A model generated the notes under the pieces. The model saw nothing but the letters and a program-made list of their open reading frames with translations, ran no database searches and was not told the DNA's origin. Both the position numbers and the translations under genes were made by a program. A stretch of 38,272 nt of DNA from Clostridia bacterium (GTDB taxonomy: Bacteria > Bacillota > Clostridia > Oscillospirales > Acutalibacteraceae), in the NCBI GenBank assembly GCA_017522205.1, contig JAFWZS010000077.1:1-38272 (forward strand). The letters run 5' to 3'. Positions 31,639 to 38,272 of this stretch are shown in pieces. Each line of letters starts with the position of its first letter. The stretch's first letter is position 1.

Positions 31639-32688
31639 ATGTTTACAAAGACAACAAAAAGAGTAATTTCACTCATCCTTTGCGTACTTATGTTCGTGCC
31701 TTTTATGACAATTATGTCAAGCGCTTATGTTGCAGATCCTTATTCAGAGGAACGTGAAGCTGCAAGAAATAAGTTCAGTGCACCTGTAAAGGCCGGAGAA
31801 GTTGAGAAGAAAATTTTCCTTGGCCCGACAAAAACATATTATACTGAATACAGAGTGTATTCACCCGTAAAAAAGACAACTGACACAAAATACCCTGTTG
31901 TGTTCTTAATCGGTAAGAATAACACTGAAACTCAAAATTCTGAGGATCTCAGACACGACAGCTTTGCTTTCTGGGCAAACGATGAATACCAGAACCGTTT
32001 CTACGAAACAAAGGGTGCATACATTGTTTATGTGCGTCCTGCTGACGCTGATGTGAGCATCCAGTTTGAATCTTTCAAGCTTATGATGGAAGAATTCATC
32101 AAAGACCGTAAAGCAAACATTGATATGAACAGACTTTATGTTGTTGCATGGGATAAAGGCTGCAGTCTTGCAATAAAGGCAACAACAAGCAAAGAGAGTA
32201 ATTTTGCAGCTCTTGTTCTCTCTTCACCCAGAGAAATGATTAATTCATTCCCTTCAATTCCCACATGGCTCATTGCTTCAAAAAATGACAAGGCAGCTTC
32301 CTTTGACCTTACACAGTGCTGGTCATACCTCAAGGACTACACCGGCACAGATCTGGATAAAATAAGATTCACTTCATTTGACTCATTTAATTCACACGGT
32401 GAAAATAATCACGAAACATGGGAATATGTTGCTTATGACATTGATAAGTATACAGGTGAACAGTCAGGTGCAAAAACAGTAAACGGCAGAGACCAGAGCG
32501 TTGATGCAACAAGCGTTATTGAATGGATGTCCAAATTCGGTACTGACTTCGGTTCAGACTGTGACTGTCCCTGCCACGGTGCAACAGGTTGGGAAGCAGT
32601 AAAATGGTTCTTCAAGTGGATGATTTCTATGATGCTCAAGATCGAAAAGAACAGACCCTGCAAATGCGGTGTAAAGGATCACTGGTAA
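31639..32688 (+). CDS. Secreted alpha/beta-hydrolase-like protein with Cys-rich tail
   Basis: 349 residues. A signal peptide (about 1-29, MSSAYVAD region) is clear. The fold follows secreted esterases such as the PHB-depolymerase group: YPVVFLIGKNN, then DMNRLYVVAWDKGCSLAIKA aligns with their D-x-x-R-I-Y-V-T-G-x-S-x-G-G elbow, then TWLIASKNDKAAS near the usual acid (D217) and a possible histidine at H253 or H258. The nucleophile position is Asp172, not Ser, and the flanking glycines are partly lost. It is either inactive as an esterase or uses Asp, as haloalkane dehalogenases and epoxide hydrolases do. The tail has CDCPCH (C308, C310, C312, H313), an aromatic helix WEAVKWFFKWMISMM, then CKCG (C341, C343) and ends HW. 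That tail may serve for anchoring. Substrate unknown. Confidence 0.65.
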   Translation: MFTKTTKRVISLILCVLMFVPFMTIMSSAYVADPYSEEREAARNKFSAPVKAGEVEKKIFLGPTKTYYTEYRVYSPVKKTTDTKYPVVFLIGKNNTETQNSEDLRHDSFAFWANDEYQNRFYETKGAYIVYVRPADADVSIQFESFKLMMEEFIKDRKANIDMNRLYVVAWDKGCSLAIKATTSKESNFAALVLSSPREMINSFPSIPTWLIASKNDKAASFDLTQCWSYLKDYTGTDLDKIRFTSFDSFNSHGENNHETWEYVAYDIDKYTGEQSGAKTVNGRDQSVDATSVIEWMSKFGTDFGSDCDCPCHGATGWEAVKWFFKWMISMMLKIEKNRPCKCGVKDHW

Positions 32689-32706
32689 TAAACACTACTA
32701 TAAAAG

Positions 32707-32745
32707 ACTGCTGCGAGGAGCAAAATCTTCGCAGCAGTTATTTTA
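32707..32745 (+). terminator. Terminator of the hydrolase-like gene
   Basis: ACTGCTGCGA (32707-32716) pairs with TCGCAGCAGT (32729-32738) across a 12-nt loop and is followed by TATTTTAATTT. Confidence 0.8.
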
Positions 32746-32809
32746 ATTTGCTCTAAAAGATATAAACCGACACATTTGCGACAATTGTATATGATAATTC
32801 CTCTGCTTT

Positions 32810-32845
32810 AACCCTAAGATACACAATATCTTGGGGTTTCTTTTT
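32810..32845 (+). terminator. Second hairpin with T-run ahead of nrdD
   Basis: AACCCTAAGATA (32810-32821) pairs with TATCTTGGGGTT (32827-32838), with one wobble and a 5-nt loop, followed by TCTTTTT. No gene is visible between 32745 and 32810, so it either backs up the first terminator or ends a short RNA. Its right half overlaps a possible NrdR box. Confidence 0.65.
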
Positions 32846-32874
32846 AATTTTTTTCAAAATATTGTATTTTACTG

Positions 32875-32904
32875 TTGACAAATGAATGCTTTATCTGTTA
32901 GAAT
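32875..32904 (+). promoter_or_regulatory. Promoter of nrdD-trxB, with possible NrdR sites upstream
   Basis: TTGACA (32875-32880), an 18-nt spacer and TAGAAT (32899-32904). Upstream, ACACAATATCTTGGGG (32821-32836) and TCAAAATATTGTATTT (32854-32869) resemble halves of the AT-rich NrdR box and are centred 33 nt apart, about three helical turns. The boxes are imperfect. Confidence 0.55.
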
Positions 32905-32969
32905 ATCAATGCTCGCTCTTTGCGTAAAAAAATAATCATATAAAAAAGAAAAATTAAGGAGGAAGAATA

Positions 32970-35345
32970 ATGTACACAGTAGTAAAACGTGACGGTAAAG
33001 TCACAGACTTTGATATTGCAAAAATATCAAAAGCTATTACCAAGGCCTTTGAAGCTCAGAACAAGGCATACAATGAAGATATCATTGACCTGCTTTCTTT
33101 AAAGGTTACTGCAGATTACGCAGAAAAAATCAGCGACGGTCAGGTTTCCGTTGAAGACATTCAGGACAGCGTTGAATCCGTGCTTATCAAGGCAGGCTAC
33201 GACGATATTGCAAAGGCTTATATTCTCTACAGAAAGCAGAGAGAAAAAATCCGTAATATGAAGTCCACAATTCTTGACTATAAGGATGTTGTTGACTCAT
33301 ACGTTAAGGACCTTGACTGGAGAGTTAAGGAAAACTCAACCGTTACATATTCAGTAGGCGGTCTCATTCTTTCAAACTCAGGTGCAATCACTGCTAACTA
33401 CTGGCTTTCAGAAATCTATGACGATGAAATTTCAAACGCTCACAGAGCAGGTGACATTCATCTTCATGACCTTTCAATGCTTACAGGCTACTGTGCAGGC
33501 TGGTCCCTGAAGCAGCTTATTCAGGAAGGCCTCGGCGGCGTAACAGGCAAAATCAGCTCAGCTCCTCCCAAGCACCTTGCAACTCTTTGCAACCAGATGG
33601 TTAACTTCCTCGGCATTATGCAGAACGAATGGGCAGGCGCTCAGGCTTTCTCATCATTTGATACATATCTTGCAGCTTTCGTAAAGGCAGACAACCTTTC
33701 ATACGAACAAGTTAAAAAGTGCATCGAGTCCTTCATCTACGGCGTAAACACTCCCTCACGTTGGGGTACACAGGCTCCCTTCACAAACATCACTCTTGAC
33801 TGGGTTGTTCCCGGTGACCTCGCTGAGCAGAAGGCTATTGTAGGCGGCAAGGAAATGGATTTCTACTACAAGGACTGCCAGAAGGAAATGGATATGGTTA
33901 ACCGTGCATTCATCGAGGTTATGATTGAAGGCGATGCTAATGGCAGAGGCTTCCAGTATCCCATTCCCACATACTCAATCACAAAGAACTTTGACTGGTC
34001 AGAGACAGAGAACAACAAGCTTCTCTTCGAAATGACTTCAAAATACGGCACACCCTACTTCTCAAACTACATCAACTCCGATATGGAACCCTCAGATGTA
34101 CGTTCAATGTGCTGCAGACTTCGTCTTGACCTTCGTGAACTCAGAAAGAAGTCAGGCGGCTTCTTCGGTTCAGGTGAATCAACAGGTTCAGTAGGCGTTG
34201 TTACAATCAATATGCCCAGAATCGCTTTCCTTTCAACAACAGAGGAAGAATTCTACAGACGTCTGGACAAGATGATGGATATTGCTGCACGTTCACTTAA
34301 GATTAAGAGAACAATCATCACAAAGCTTCTTGACGAAGGTCTCTATCCCTATACAAAGCACTATCTCGGAACATTCAACAACCACTTCTCAACAATCGGT
34401 CTTATCGGTATGAACGAAGCTTGTCTCAACGCAAACTGGATCGGCAAGGATCTTACACACGAGACAGCTCAGGAATTCACAAAGAATGTTCTCAACCATA
34501 TGAGAGAACGCCTTTCCGACTATCAGGAAATGTACGGTGACCTTTACAACCTTGAAGCAACTCCTGCTGAATCAACAACCTACCGTCTTGCAAAGCATGA
34601 CGTAGCACGTTATCCCTCAATTATCACAGCAGCTAAGACAGAGGACGAAACACCTTACTACACCAACTCCTCACATCTTCCCGTTGGTTTCACTCACGAC
34701 GTATTTGATGCTCTTGACATTCAGGACGGACTTCAGACACTTTACACCTCAGGTACTGTATTCCATGCATTCCTCGGTGAAAAGATGAGCGACTGGAAGG
34801 CTGCTGCAAACCTTGTAAGAAAGATTGCAGAAAACTACTCACTTCCTTACTACACACTTTCACCCACATATTCAATCTGCCGTGACCACGGTTACATCAA
34901 GGGTGAAGTTTACGAATGTCCCGACTGCGGAAAGAAAACTGAGGTTTACTCAAGAATCACAGGCTACTACCGTCCCGTTCAGAACTGGAACGCAGGTAAG
35001 AGCCAGGAATTCAAGCACCGTCAGGACTACATCATTGAAAAGTCAATTCTCAAGCACGGCAATGTTGACATTGCAGCAGAAGAAAAGTGCGAATGTGCAA
35101 AGGAAGTTAAGAGAGTTATGCTTTTCACAAGCGCAACCTGCCCCAACTGCAAGGTAGCTAAGATGCTCCTTGACAAGGAAGGCATCGTTTACGAAACTCT
35201 TCTTGCAACAGACAACGCTGACCTTGCAAGAGGCTACGATGTTAAGCAGGCACCTACACTTGTTATTGAAACTGAAGACGGTTTTGTAAAGTATGCAGGT
35301 GTTGCACAGATTAAAGAATTTATAGCACAGAAGAAGGCTGTATAG
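32970..35345 (+). CDS. nrdD: Anaerobic ribonucleoside-triphosphate reductase with fused redox domain
   Basis: 791 residues, with AAGGAGG before the ATG. The ATP-cone (about 1-90, YTVVKRDGKVTDFDIAKISK) gives allosteric control. The catalytic barrel includes GVNTPSRWGTQAPFTN and ends with the glycyl-radical loop RITGYYRPVQNWN (G665). Four cysteines (C650, C653, C707, C709) can form the zinc site. After about residue 712 a domain of 80 residues is fused: RVMLFTSATCPNCKVAKMLL (C724, C727) through the cis-proline region QAPTLVIE (P762), a glutaredoxin/thioredoxin-like fold. It makes dNTPs without oxygen. The fused CxxC domain and the trxB gene 3 nt downstream point to a disulfide electron donor rather than formate. 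The activase nrdG is not in the window. Confidence 0.95.
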   Translation: MYTVVKRDGKVTDFDIAKISKAITKAFEAQNKAYNEDIIDLLSLKVTADYAEKISDGQVSVEDIQDSVESVLIKAGYDDIAKAYILYRKQREKIRNMKSTILDYKDVVDSYVKDLDWRVKENSTVTYSVGGLILSNSGAITANYWLSEIYDDEISNAHRAGDIHLHDLSMLTGYCAGWSLKQLIQEGLGGVTGKISSAPPKHLATLCNQMVNFLGIMQNEWAGAQAFSSFDTYLAAFVKADNLSYEQVKKCIESFIYGVNTPSRWGTQAPFTNITLDWVVPGDLAEQKAIVGGKEMDFYYKDCQKEMDMVNRAFIEVMIEGDANGRGFQYPIPTYSITKNFDWSETENNKLLFEMTSKYGTPYFSNYINSDMEPSDVRSMCCRLRLDLRELRKKSGGFFGSGESTGSVGVVTINMPRIAFLSTTEEEFYRRLDKMMDIAARSLKIKRTIITKLLDEGLYPYTKHYLGTFNNHFSTIGLIGMNEACLNANWIGKDLTHETAQEFTKNVLNHMRERLSDYQEMYGDLYNLEATPAESTTYRLAKHDVARYPSIITAAKTEDETPYYTNSSHLPVGFTHDVFDALDIQDGLQTLYTSGTVFHAFLGEKMSDWKAAANLVRKIAENYSLPYYTLSPTYSICRDHGYIKGEVYECPDCGKKTEVYSRITGYYRPVQNWNAGKSQEFKHRQDYIIEKSILKHGNVDIAAEEKCECAKEVKRVMLFTSATCPNCKVAKMLLDKEGIVYETLLATDNADLARGYDVKQAPTLVIETEDGFVKYAGVAQIKEFIAQKKAV

Positions 35346-35348
35346 ATT

Positions 35349-36242
35349 ATGTACGACATTCTTATTATCGGCGCGGGTCCTGCGGGACTCGCTGCCGCAA
35401 TTTACGGCAGAAGAGCAGGAAAATCTGTTCTTATAATTGAAAAGGAAAGCTTCGGCGGTCAGATGAATTTCTCTCCGAAAATTGAAAACTATCCCGGCTT
35501 CGGTGAGGTTTCAGGTATGGAGCTTTCAGACAAAATGGTTGAGCAGGCAATCGCTCTGGGTGCAGAGGTTGAGCTTGATACCGTACTTTCACTTGAAGAT
35601 AAGGGCGAAAGCAAAATTCTCCACTGCGAAGGCGGAGAATTTGAGGGTAAGGCAGTTATCATTGCAACAGGCGCTAAGCACAGACACCTTGGTGTAGACG
35701 GTGAAGAAGAATTAATCGGCGAAGGAATTTCCTTCTGTGCTGTTTGTGACGGTGCTTTTTATGAGGGCAAGGACGTTATCGTAATCGGTGGCGGCAACTC
35801 AGCTCTTCAGGAGGCAGTTCTTCTTTCAAAGACATCAAAAAGCGTAACGGTTATTCAGAATCTTCCCCATCTTACAGGTGAACAGAAGCTTCAGGACATT
35901 CTTTATGCCGACGAAAAGGTAAGCTTCATTATGCCCGCTGAAATTCTCTCCTTCAGCAAAGAAGGCGAAAAGGTAAGCGTAAATATAAATGCTGACGGTG
36001 AAACTAAGTCCGTTACTGCTGACGGTGTTTTTGTTGCAATCGGTCTTCAGCCTGACAATGAAGCATTCAAGGATAATGTTGAGCTTCAGTACGGCTATGT
36101 TAAGGCTGACGAAAGCTGCATTACAAGCAAAGAGGGCATTTTCACTGCAGGGGACTGCAGAACAAAGAGTATCCGTCAGATTGCAACGGCAGTTTCCGAC
36201 GGTGCAATGGCAGCACTTGCGGCAATAAGCTACATTGGATAA
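35349..36242 (+). CDS. trxB: Thioredoxin reductase-like flavoprotein
   Basis: 297 residues starting 3 nt after nrdD, so cotranscribed and probably coupled. The FAD-binding GAGPAGLAAAIYGRRAG is near the start, the redox-active C130-A-V-C133 lies in FCAVCDGAFYEGK, and TAGDCRTKSIRQIATAVSDG is the C-terminal FAD motif. The second nucleotide-binding loop GGGNSALQEA (147-156) is present. The basic HRR-x-x-R stretch that recognises the NADPH phosphate is replaced by QNLPHLTG (170-177). NADH or another donor may therefore be used. The natural partner is probably the redox domain fused to NrdD, since no separate thioredoxin gene is present here. Confidence 0.92.
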   Translation: MYDILIIGAGPAGLAAAIYGRRAGKSVLIIEKESFGGQMNFSPKIENYPGFGEVSGMELSDKMVEQAIALGAEVELDTVLSLEDKGESKILHCEGGEFEGKAVIIATGAKHRHLGVDGEEELIGEGISFCAVCDGAFYEGKDVIVIGGGNSALQEAVLLSKTSKSVTVIQNLPHLTGEQKLQDILYADEKVSFIMPAEILSFSKEGEKVSVNINADGETKSVTADGVFVAIGLQPDNEAFKDNVELQYGYVKADESCITSKEGIFTAGDCRTKSIRQIATAVSDGAMAALAAISYIG

Positions 36243-36248
36243 AACAGA

Positions 36249-36278
36249 TACATCCCATTTTTCGGGATGTATTTTTTT
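36249..36278 (+). terminator. Terminator of nrdD-trxB
   Basis: TACATCCC (36249-36256) pairs with GGGATGTA (36264-36271) around a 7-nt loop, followed by seven T residues. Confidence 0.9.
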
Positions 36279-36371
36279 GCATATTTTTTTCTGAAACCTG
36301 TAGAATTATTATGACATATATGATAAAATTGCTTCAGCGAAAACTTTTATCCCTGAAAAGGAGAATAACCT

Positions 36372-38126
36372 ATGACAATTTTTGATGTTTTGACCTTTAT
36401 CGGAGGAATCTCTCTGTTTCTTTTCGGTATGAACTATATGGGTTCTGCCCTTGAAAAGAAAGCAGGCGGTCAGCTTTCGGGACTGCTTTCAAAATTCACC
36501 TCCAATAAGTATACCGGCTTTTTGCTTGGCCTTGCTGTAACGGCGGTTATCCAGTCTTCATCAGCTACAACTGTTATGGTAGTAGGTTTTGTAAACTCAG
36601 GCATTATGACTATCAGTCAGTCTGTGGGCGTAATTATGGGCGCAAATGTCGGTACAACCGTAACTGCGTGGATTCTCAGCCTTACGGGACTAAGCGGTGA
36701 CAGTATTTTAATTCAGCTTCTGAAGCCTACATCATTCACTCCCATTCTTGCTCTTATTGGTGTTATCCTTTACGTATTTCTCAAAGACAGCAAGAAAAAG
36801 GATCTGGGTATGATTCTCCTTGGCTTTGCGGTGCTTATGTTTGGTATGGACACTGCTTCAGACGCAGTTTCAGGCCTTAAGAATGTACCTGAATTCACTC
36901 AGCTTTTTGTTCTGTTTAAAAATCCCTTCTTAGGCATTCTTGCAGGTGCAATTCTCACAGGTATCATTCAGTCATCATCAGCTTCGGTCGGTATTCTCCA
37001 GGCACTTTGTGTAACCGGTCAGGTAACCGTAGGTGCTGCCTTCCCCATTATTCTCGGTCAGCATATCGGTACCTGCGTAACTGCACTTCTTTCATCAATG
37101 GGTGCAAACAAAAATGCAAAGCGTGCCGCAATGATTCACTTCAACTTCAATGTTTTCGGTTCAATAATTCTTATGCTCCTCTTCTACGGTGCAGATCTTA
37201 TTTTCAAGTTTACCTTTGTGGATAAGTCAGCAAGTGCTGTTGACGTTGCTGTTATTCATACTGCATGCAGCCTTATAGAAACAGCTATCTTCCTGCCCCT
37301 TTCAAAGCTTCTTGAAAAGGTTTCGACAAAGATGATTAAGGATACTGAAAGCAACGAGGAAGAAGAGGTTATTCTTCTCGACGAACGTCTTTTCATCAAC
37401 CCCGGTGTTGCCCTTCAGCAGGCGAGAGAAAGAACCTATGAAATGGTTAAGGAAACAAGCATTGCCATAAGCAAGGGTCTCGGTCAGCTTTCATCCTACG
37501 ATGAAAAACGTGCTGAGCGTATTAAAAAGCTGGAAGAAAAAATTGATAAATATGAAGACGTCATCAACTCATATCTTGTAAGGCTCAGCGCTACAGACCT
37601 TACTGCTGAGGACAGCTACGAAATGACAAAGCTGCTTCATGTTATTTCAGGCTTTGAAAGAATCTCCGACCACGCAGTTCATATCAGCGCTTATGCAAGG
37701 GAAATGAGTGAGGGCAATATGAAGCTTTCACAGAGTGCTAAAAACGAGCTTACAATTATTGCAACGGCAGTTCTTGAAGCTATGGATATGACAAGCAAGG
37801 CTTTCAGACACAACAACATTGAGCTTGCTACAGAAGTTGAGGCACTTGAACAGGTTATTGATAAGCTTACAGCTAAGGCTAAGAACAACCATATCGAGCG
37901 TATGCTTAAAGACAACTGCACCTTTGAGCAGGGACTTGTTTACAACGATATTCTTTCAGCTCTCGAAAGAGTATCCGACCACTGCTCAGACATCTGCGCA
38001 AGTATGATTGAAATTTCACACAGCAGCATGGGTGTTCACGAGTATCTGCACGAATTCAAAAACAAGGACAATCCTGCGTTTGCTGATAAGTATTACGAAT
38101 TCAAAGATAAATATAAGTTCGGTTAA
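36372..38126 (+). CDS. Na/Pi-cotransporter family protein with PhoU-like domain
   Basis: 584 residues, with AAAGGAG before the ATG. The membrane part (about 1-320) has the two inverted QSSSA repeats of the type II Na/phosphate cotransporter family: AVIQSSSATTVMVVGFVNSG near residue 60 and GIIQSSSASVGILQAL near 200, each followed by a GANVGTT- or GQHIGTC-type segment. The C-terminal part (about 345-580) is helical, with two PhoU-like repeats (ISGFERISDHAVHISAYARE and LSALERVSDHCSDICASM). It probably carries phosphate or a similar anion with sodium, and the PhoU-like domain may tune activity. A Na+ gradient made by HppA could drive it. It is single-gene between a terminator and an IS element. 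Confidence 0.92.
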   Translation: MTIFDVLTFIGGISLFLFGMNYMGSALEKKAGGQLSGLLSKFTSNKYTGFLLGLAVTAVIQSSSATTVMVVGFVNSGIMTISQSVGVIMGANVGTTVTAWILSLTGLSGDSILIQLLKPTSFTPILALIGVILYVFLKDSKKKDLGMILLGFAVLMFGMDTASDAVSGLKNVPEFTQLFVLFKNPFLGILAGAILTGIIQSSSASVGILQALCVTGQVTVGAAFPIILGQHIGTCVTALLSSMGANKNAKRAAMIHFNFNVFGSIILMLLFYGADLIFKFTFVDKSASAVDVAVIHTACSLIETAIFLPLSKLLEKVSTKMIKDTESNEEEEVILLDERLFINPGVALQQARERTYEMVKETSIAISKGLGQLSSYDEKRAERIKKLEEKIDKYEDVINSYLVRLSATDLTAEDSYEMTKLLHVISGFERISDHAVHISAYAREMSEGNMKLSQSAKNELTIIATAVLEAMDMTSKAFRHNNIELATEVEALEQVIDKLTAKAKNNHIERMLKDNCTFEQGLVYNDILSALERVSDHCSDICASMIEISHSSMGVHEYLHEFKNKDNPAFADKYYEFKDKYKFG

Positions 38127-38132
38127 TGCCGG

Positions 38133-38272
38133 AATGATTTGTCAAACTAAGTGCAACACTTTTTAAGCGAATCCTCAAATAAATCCAAAGGTTTTTGGTA
38201 ATTTAAAACTTTCTTAGGCCTGGCGTTAATTAACGCCAGGTTCTTTTTCAATGTCGCAGGACTTACTCTTGA
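38133..38272 (-). mobile_element. Edge of an IS30-family insertion sequence
   Basis: The transposase fragment at 38147 and the adjacent TTTGTCAAACTAAGTGCAAC (38139-38158) look like the end of an IS30-family element; I recall similar TGTTGCACTT...GTTTGACAA termini in such elements. The exact boundary and target duplication cannot be fixed with one end only. Confidence 0.55.
38147..38272 (-). CDS. 3' end of an IS30-family transposase
   Basis: On the minus strand one frame stays open from the window edge (41 codons visible) to a TAG at 38147-38149. It reads LINARPKKVLNYQKPLDLFE and ends DSLKKCCT, closely matching the C-terminus of IS30-type DDE transposases, in which INNRPRKxLxxxTPxExF is conserved. 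The start and the catalytic residues lie outside the window. It converges on the Na/Pi gene with 20 nt between stop codons. Because only the end is visible, it cannot be said whether the transposase is intact. A perfect 22-bp palindrome (38219-38240) lies within the coding frame. Confidence 0.75.
   Translation of the reverse strand, partial: SRVSPATLKKNLALINARPKKVLNYQKPLDLFEDSLKKCCT

Noticed and set aside
38219-38247. Palindrome followed by TTCTTTTT as a terminator of the Na/Pi gene
   Set aside because: It lies inside the IS30-type transposase reading frame; a terminator role is possible but not needed to explain it.

Overview
The window looks like chromosome from an anaerobic gut-type Clostridia bacterium, most likely a Ruminococcaceae/Oscillospirales relative. 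The reasons are the low-GC Gram-positive block rpmH-rnpA-yidD-yidC-jag, strong AGGAGG ribosome sites, TTGACA/TATAAT promoters, several TTG starts, an oxygen-sensitive class III ribonucleotide reductase, a K+-dependent membrane pyrophosphatase and many secreted proteins of unknown function. This is an inference from gene content; no marker gene was placed on a tree.

Layout. 1-2364: the C-terminal part of a large surface protein built of about nine fibronectin-III-like modules. 2365-2770: a gene-free stretch holding four inverted repeats and one copy of a dispersed palindromic repeat. 2770-7738: a five-gene operon with its own promoter and terminator, in the order SCP2-like protein, class III (HemL-like) aminotransferase, transketolase N half, transketolase C half, second SCP2-like protein. 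It is the best candidate here for an undescribed pathway. 7720-11383: a DUF2812 membrane protein, a UspA-like protein and a two-gene polysaccharide ABC exporter. 11386-15380: a two-component system bracketed by two copies of one intergenic repeat. 15396-18460 (minus strand): glycogen phosphorylase followed by a HAD phosphatase. 18680-20680: a P-loop ATPase, a small secreted protein and a small membrane protein.

20740-23906: an AT-rich gap with a tight cluster of DnaA-box-like 9-mers, then an Mrp/Nbp35 Fe-S carrier, a membrane-anchored extracellular protein, three tandem copies of the dispersed repeat, and two more DnaA-box-like sites ahead of rpmH. No dnaA gene is present, but the neighbourhood is the one normally found beside oriC in Firmicutes, so an origin is plausible. 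23907-26744: rpmH, rnpA, yidD, yidC and jag, covering ribosome, RNase P and membrane-insertion functions. 26816-29229: an autoregulated BlaI/M56 repressor-protease pair with palindromic operators. 29279-31309 (minus): HppA pyrophosphatase. 31639-32688: a secreted alpha/beta-hydrolase-like protein with Asp at the nucleophile position and a Cys-rich tail. 32970-36242: nrdD carrying a fused C-terminal thioredoxin/glutaredoxin-like domain, then trxB only 3 nt later. 36372-38126: a Na/Pi-cotransporter-PhoU protein. The window ends inside the 3' end of an IS30-family insertion sequence on the minus strand.

Genes that appear to work together are the five-gene aminotransferase/transketolase operon; nrdD with trxB (electron delivery to the reductase); yidC with jag, yidD, rnpA and rpmH; the response regulator with its kinase; BlaI with M56; and glgP with the HAD phosphatase. 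All functional calls come from reading motifs by eye. No database search, alignment or GC-skew calculation was run.
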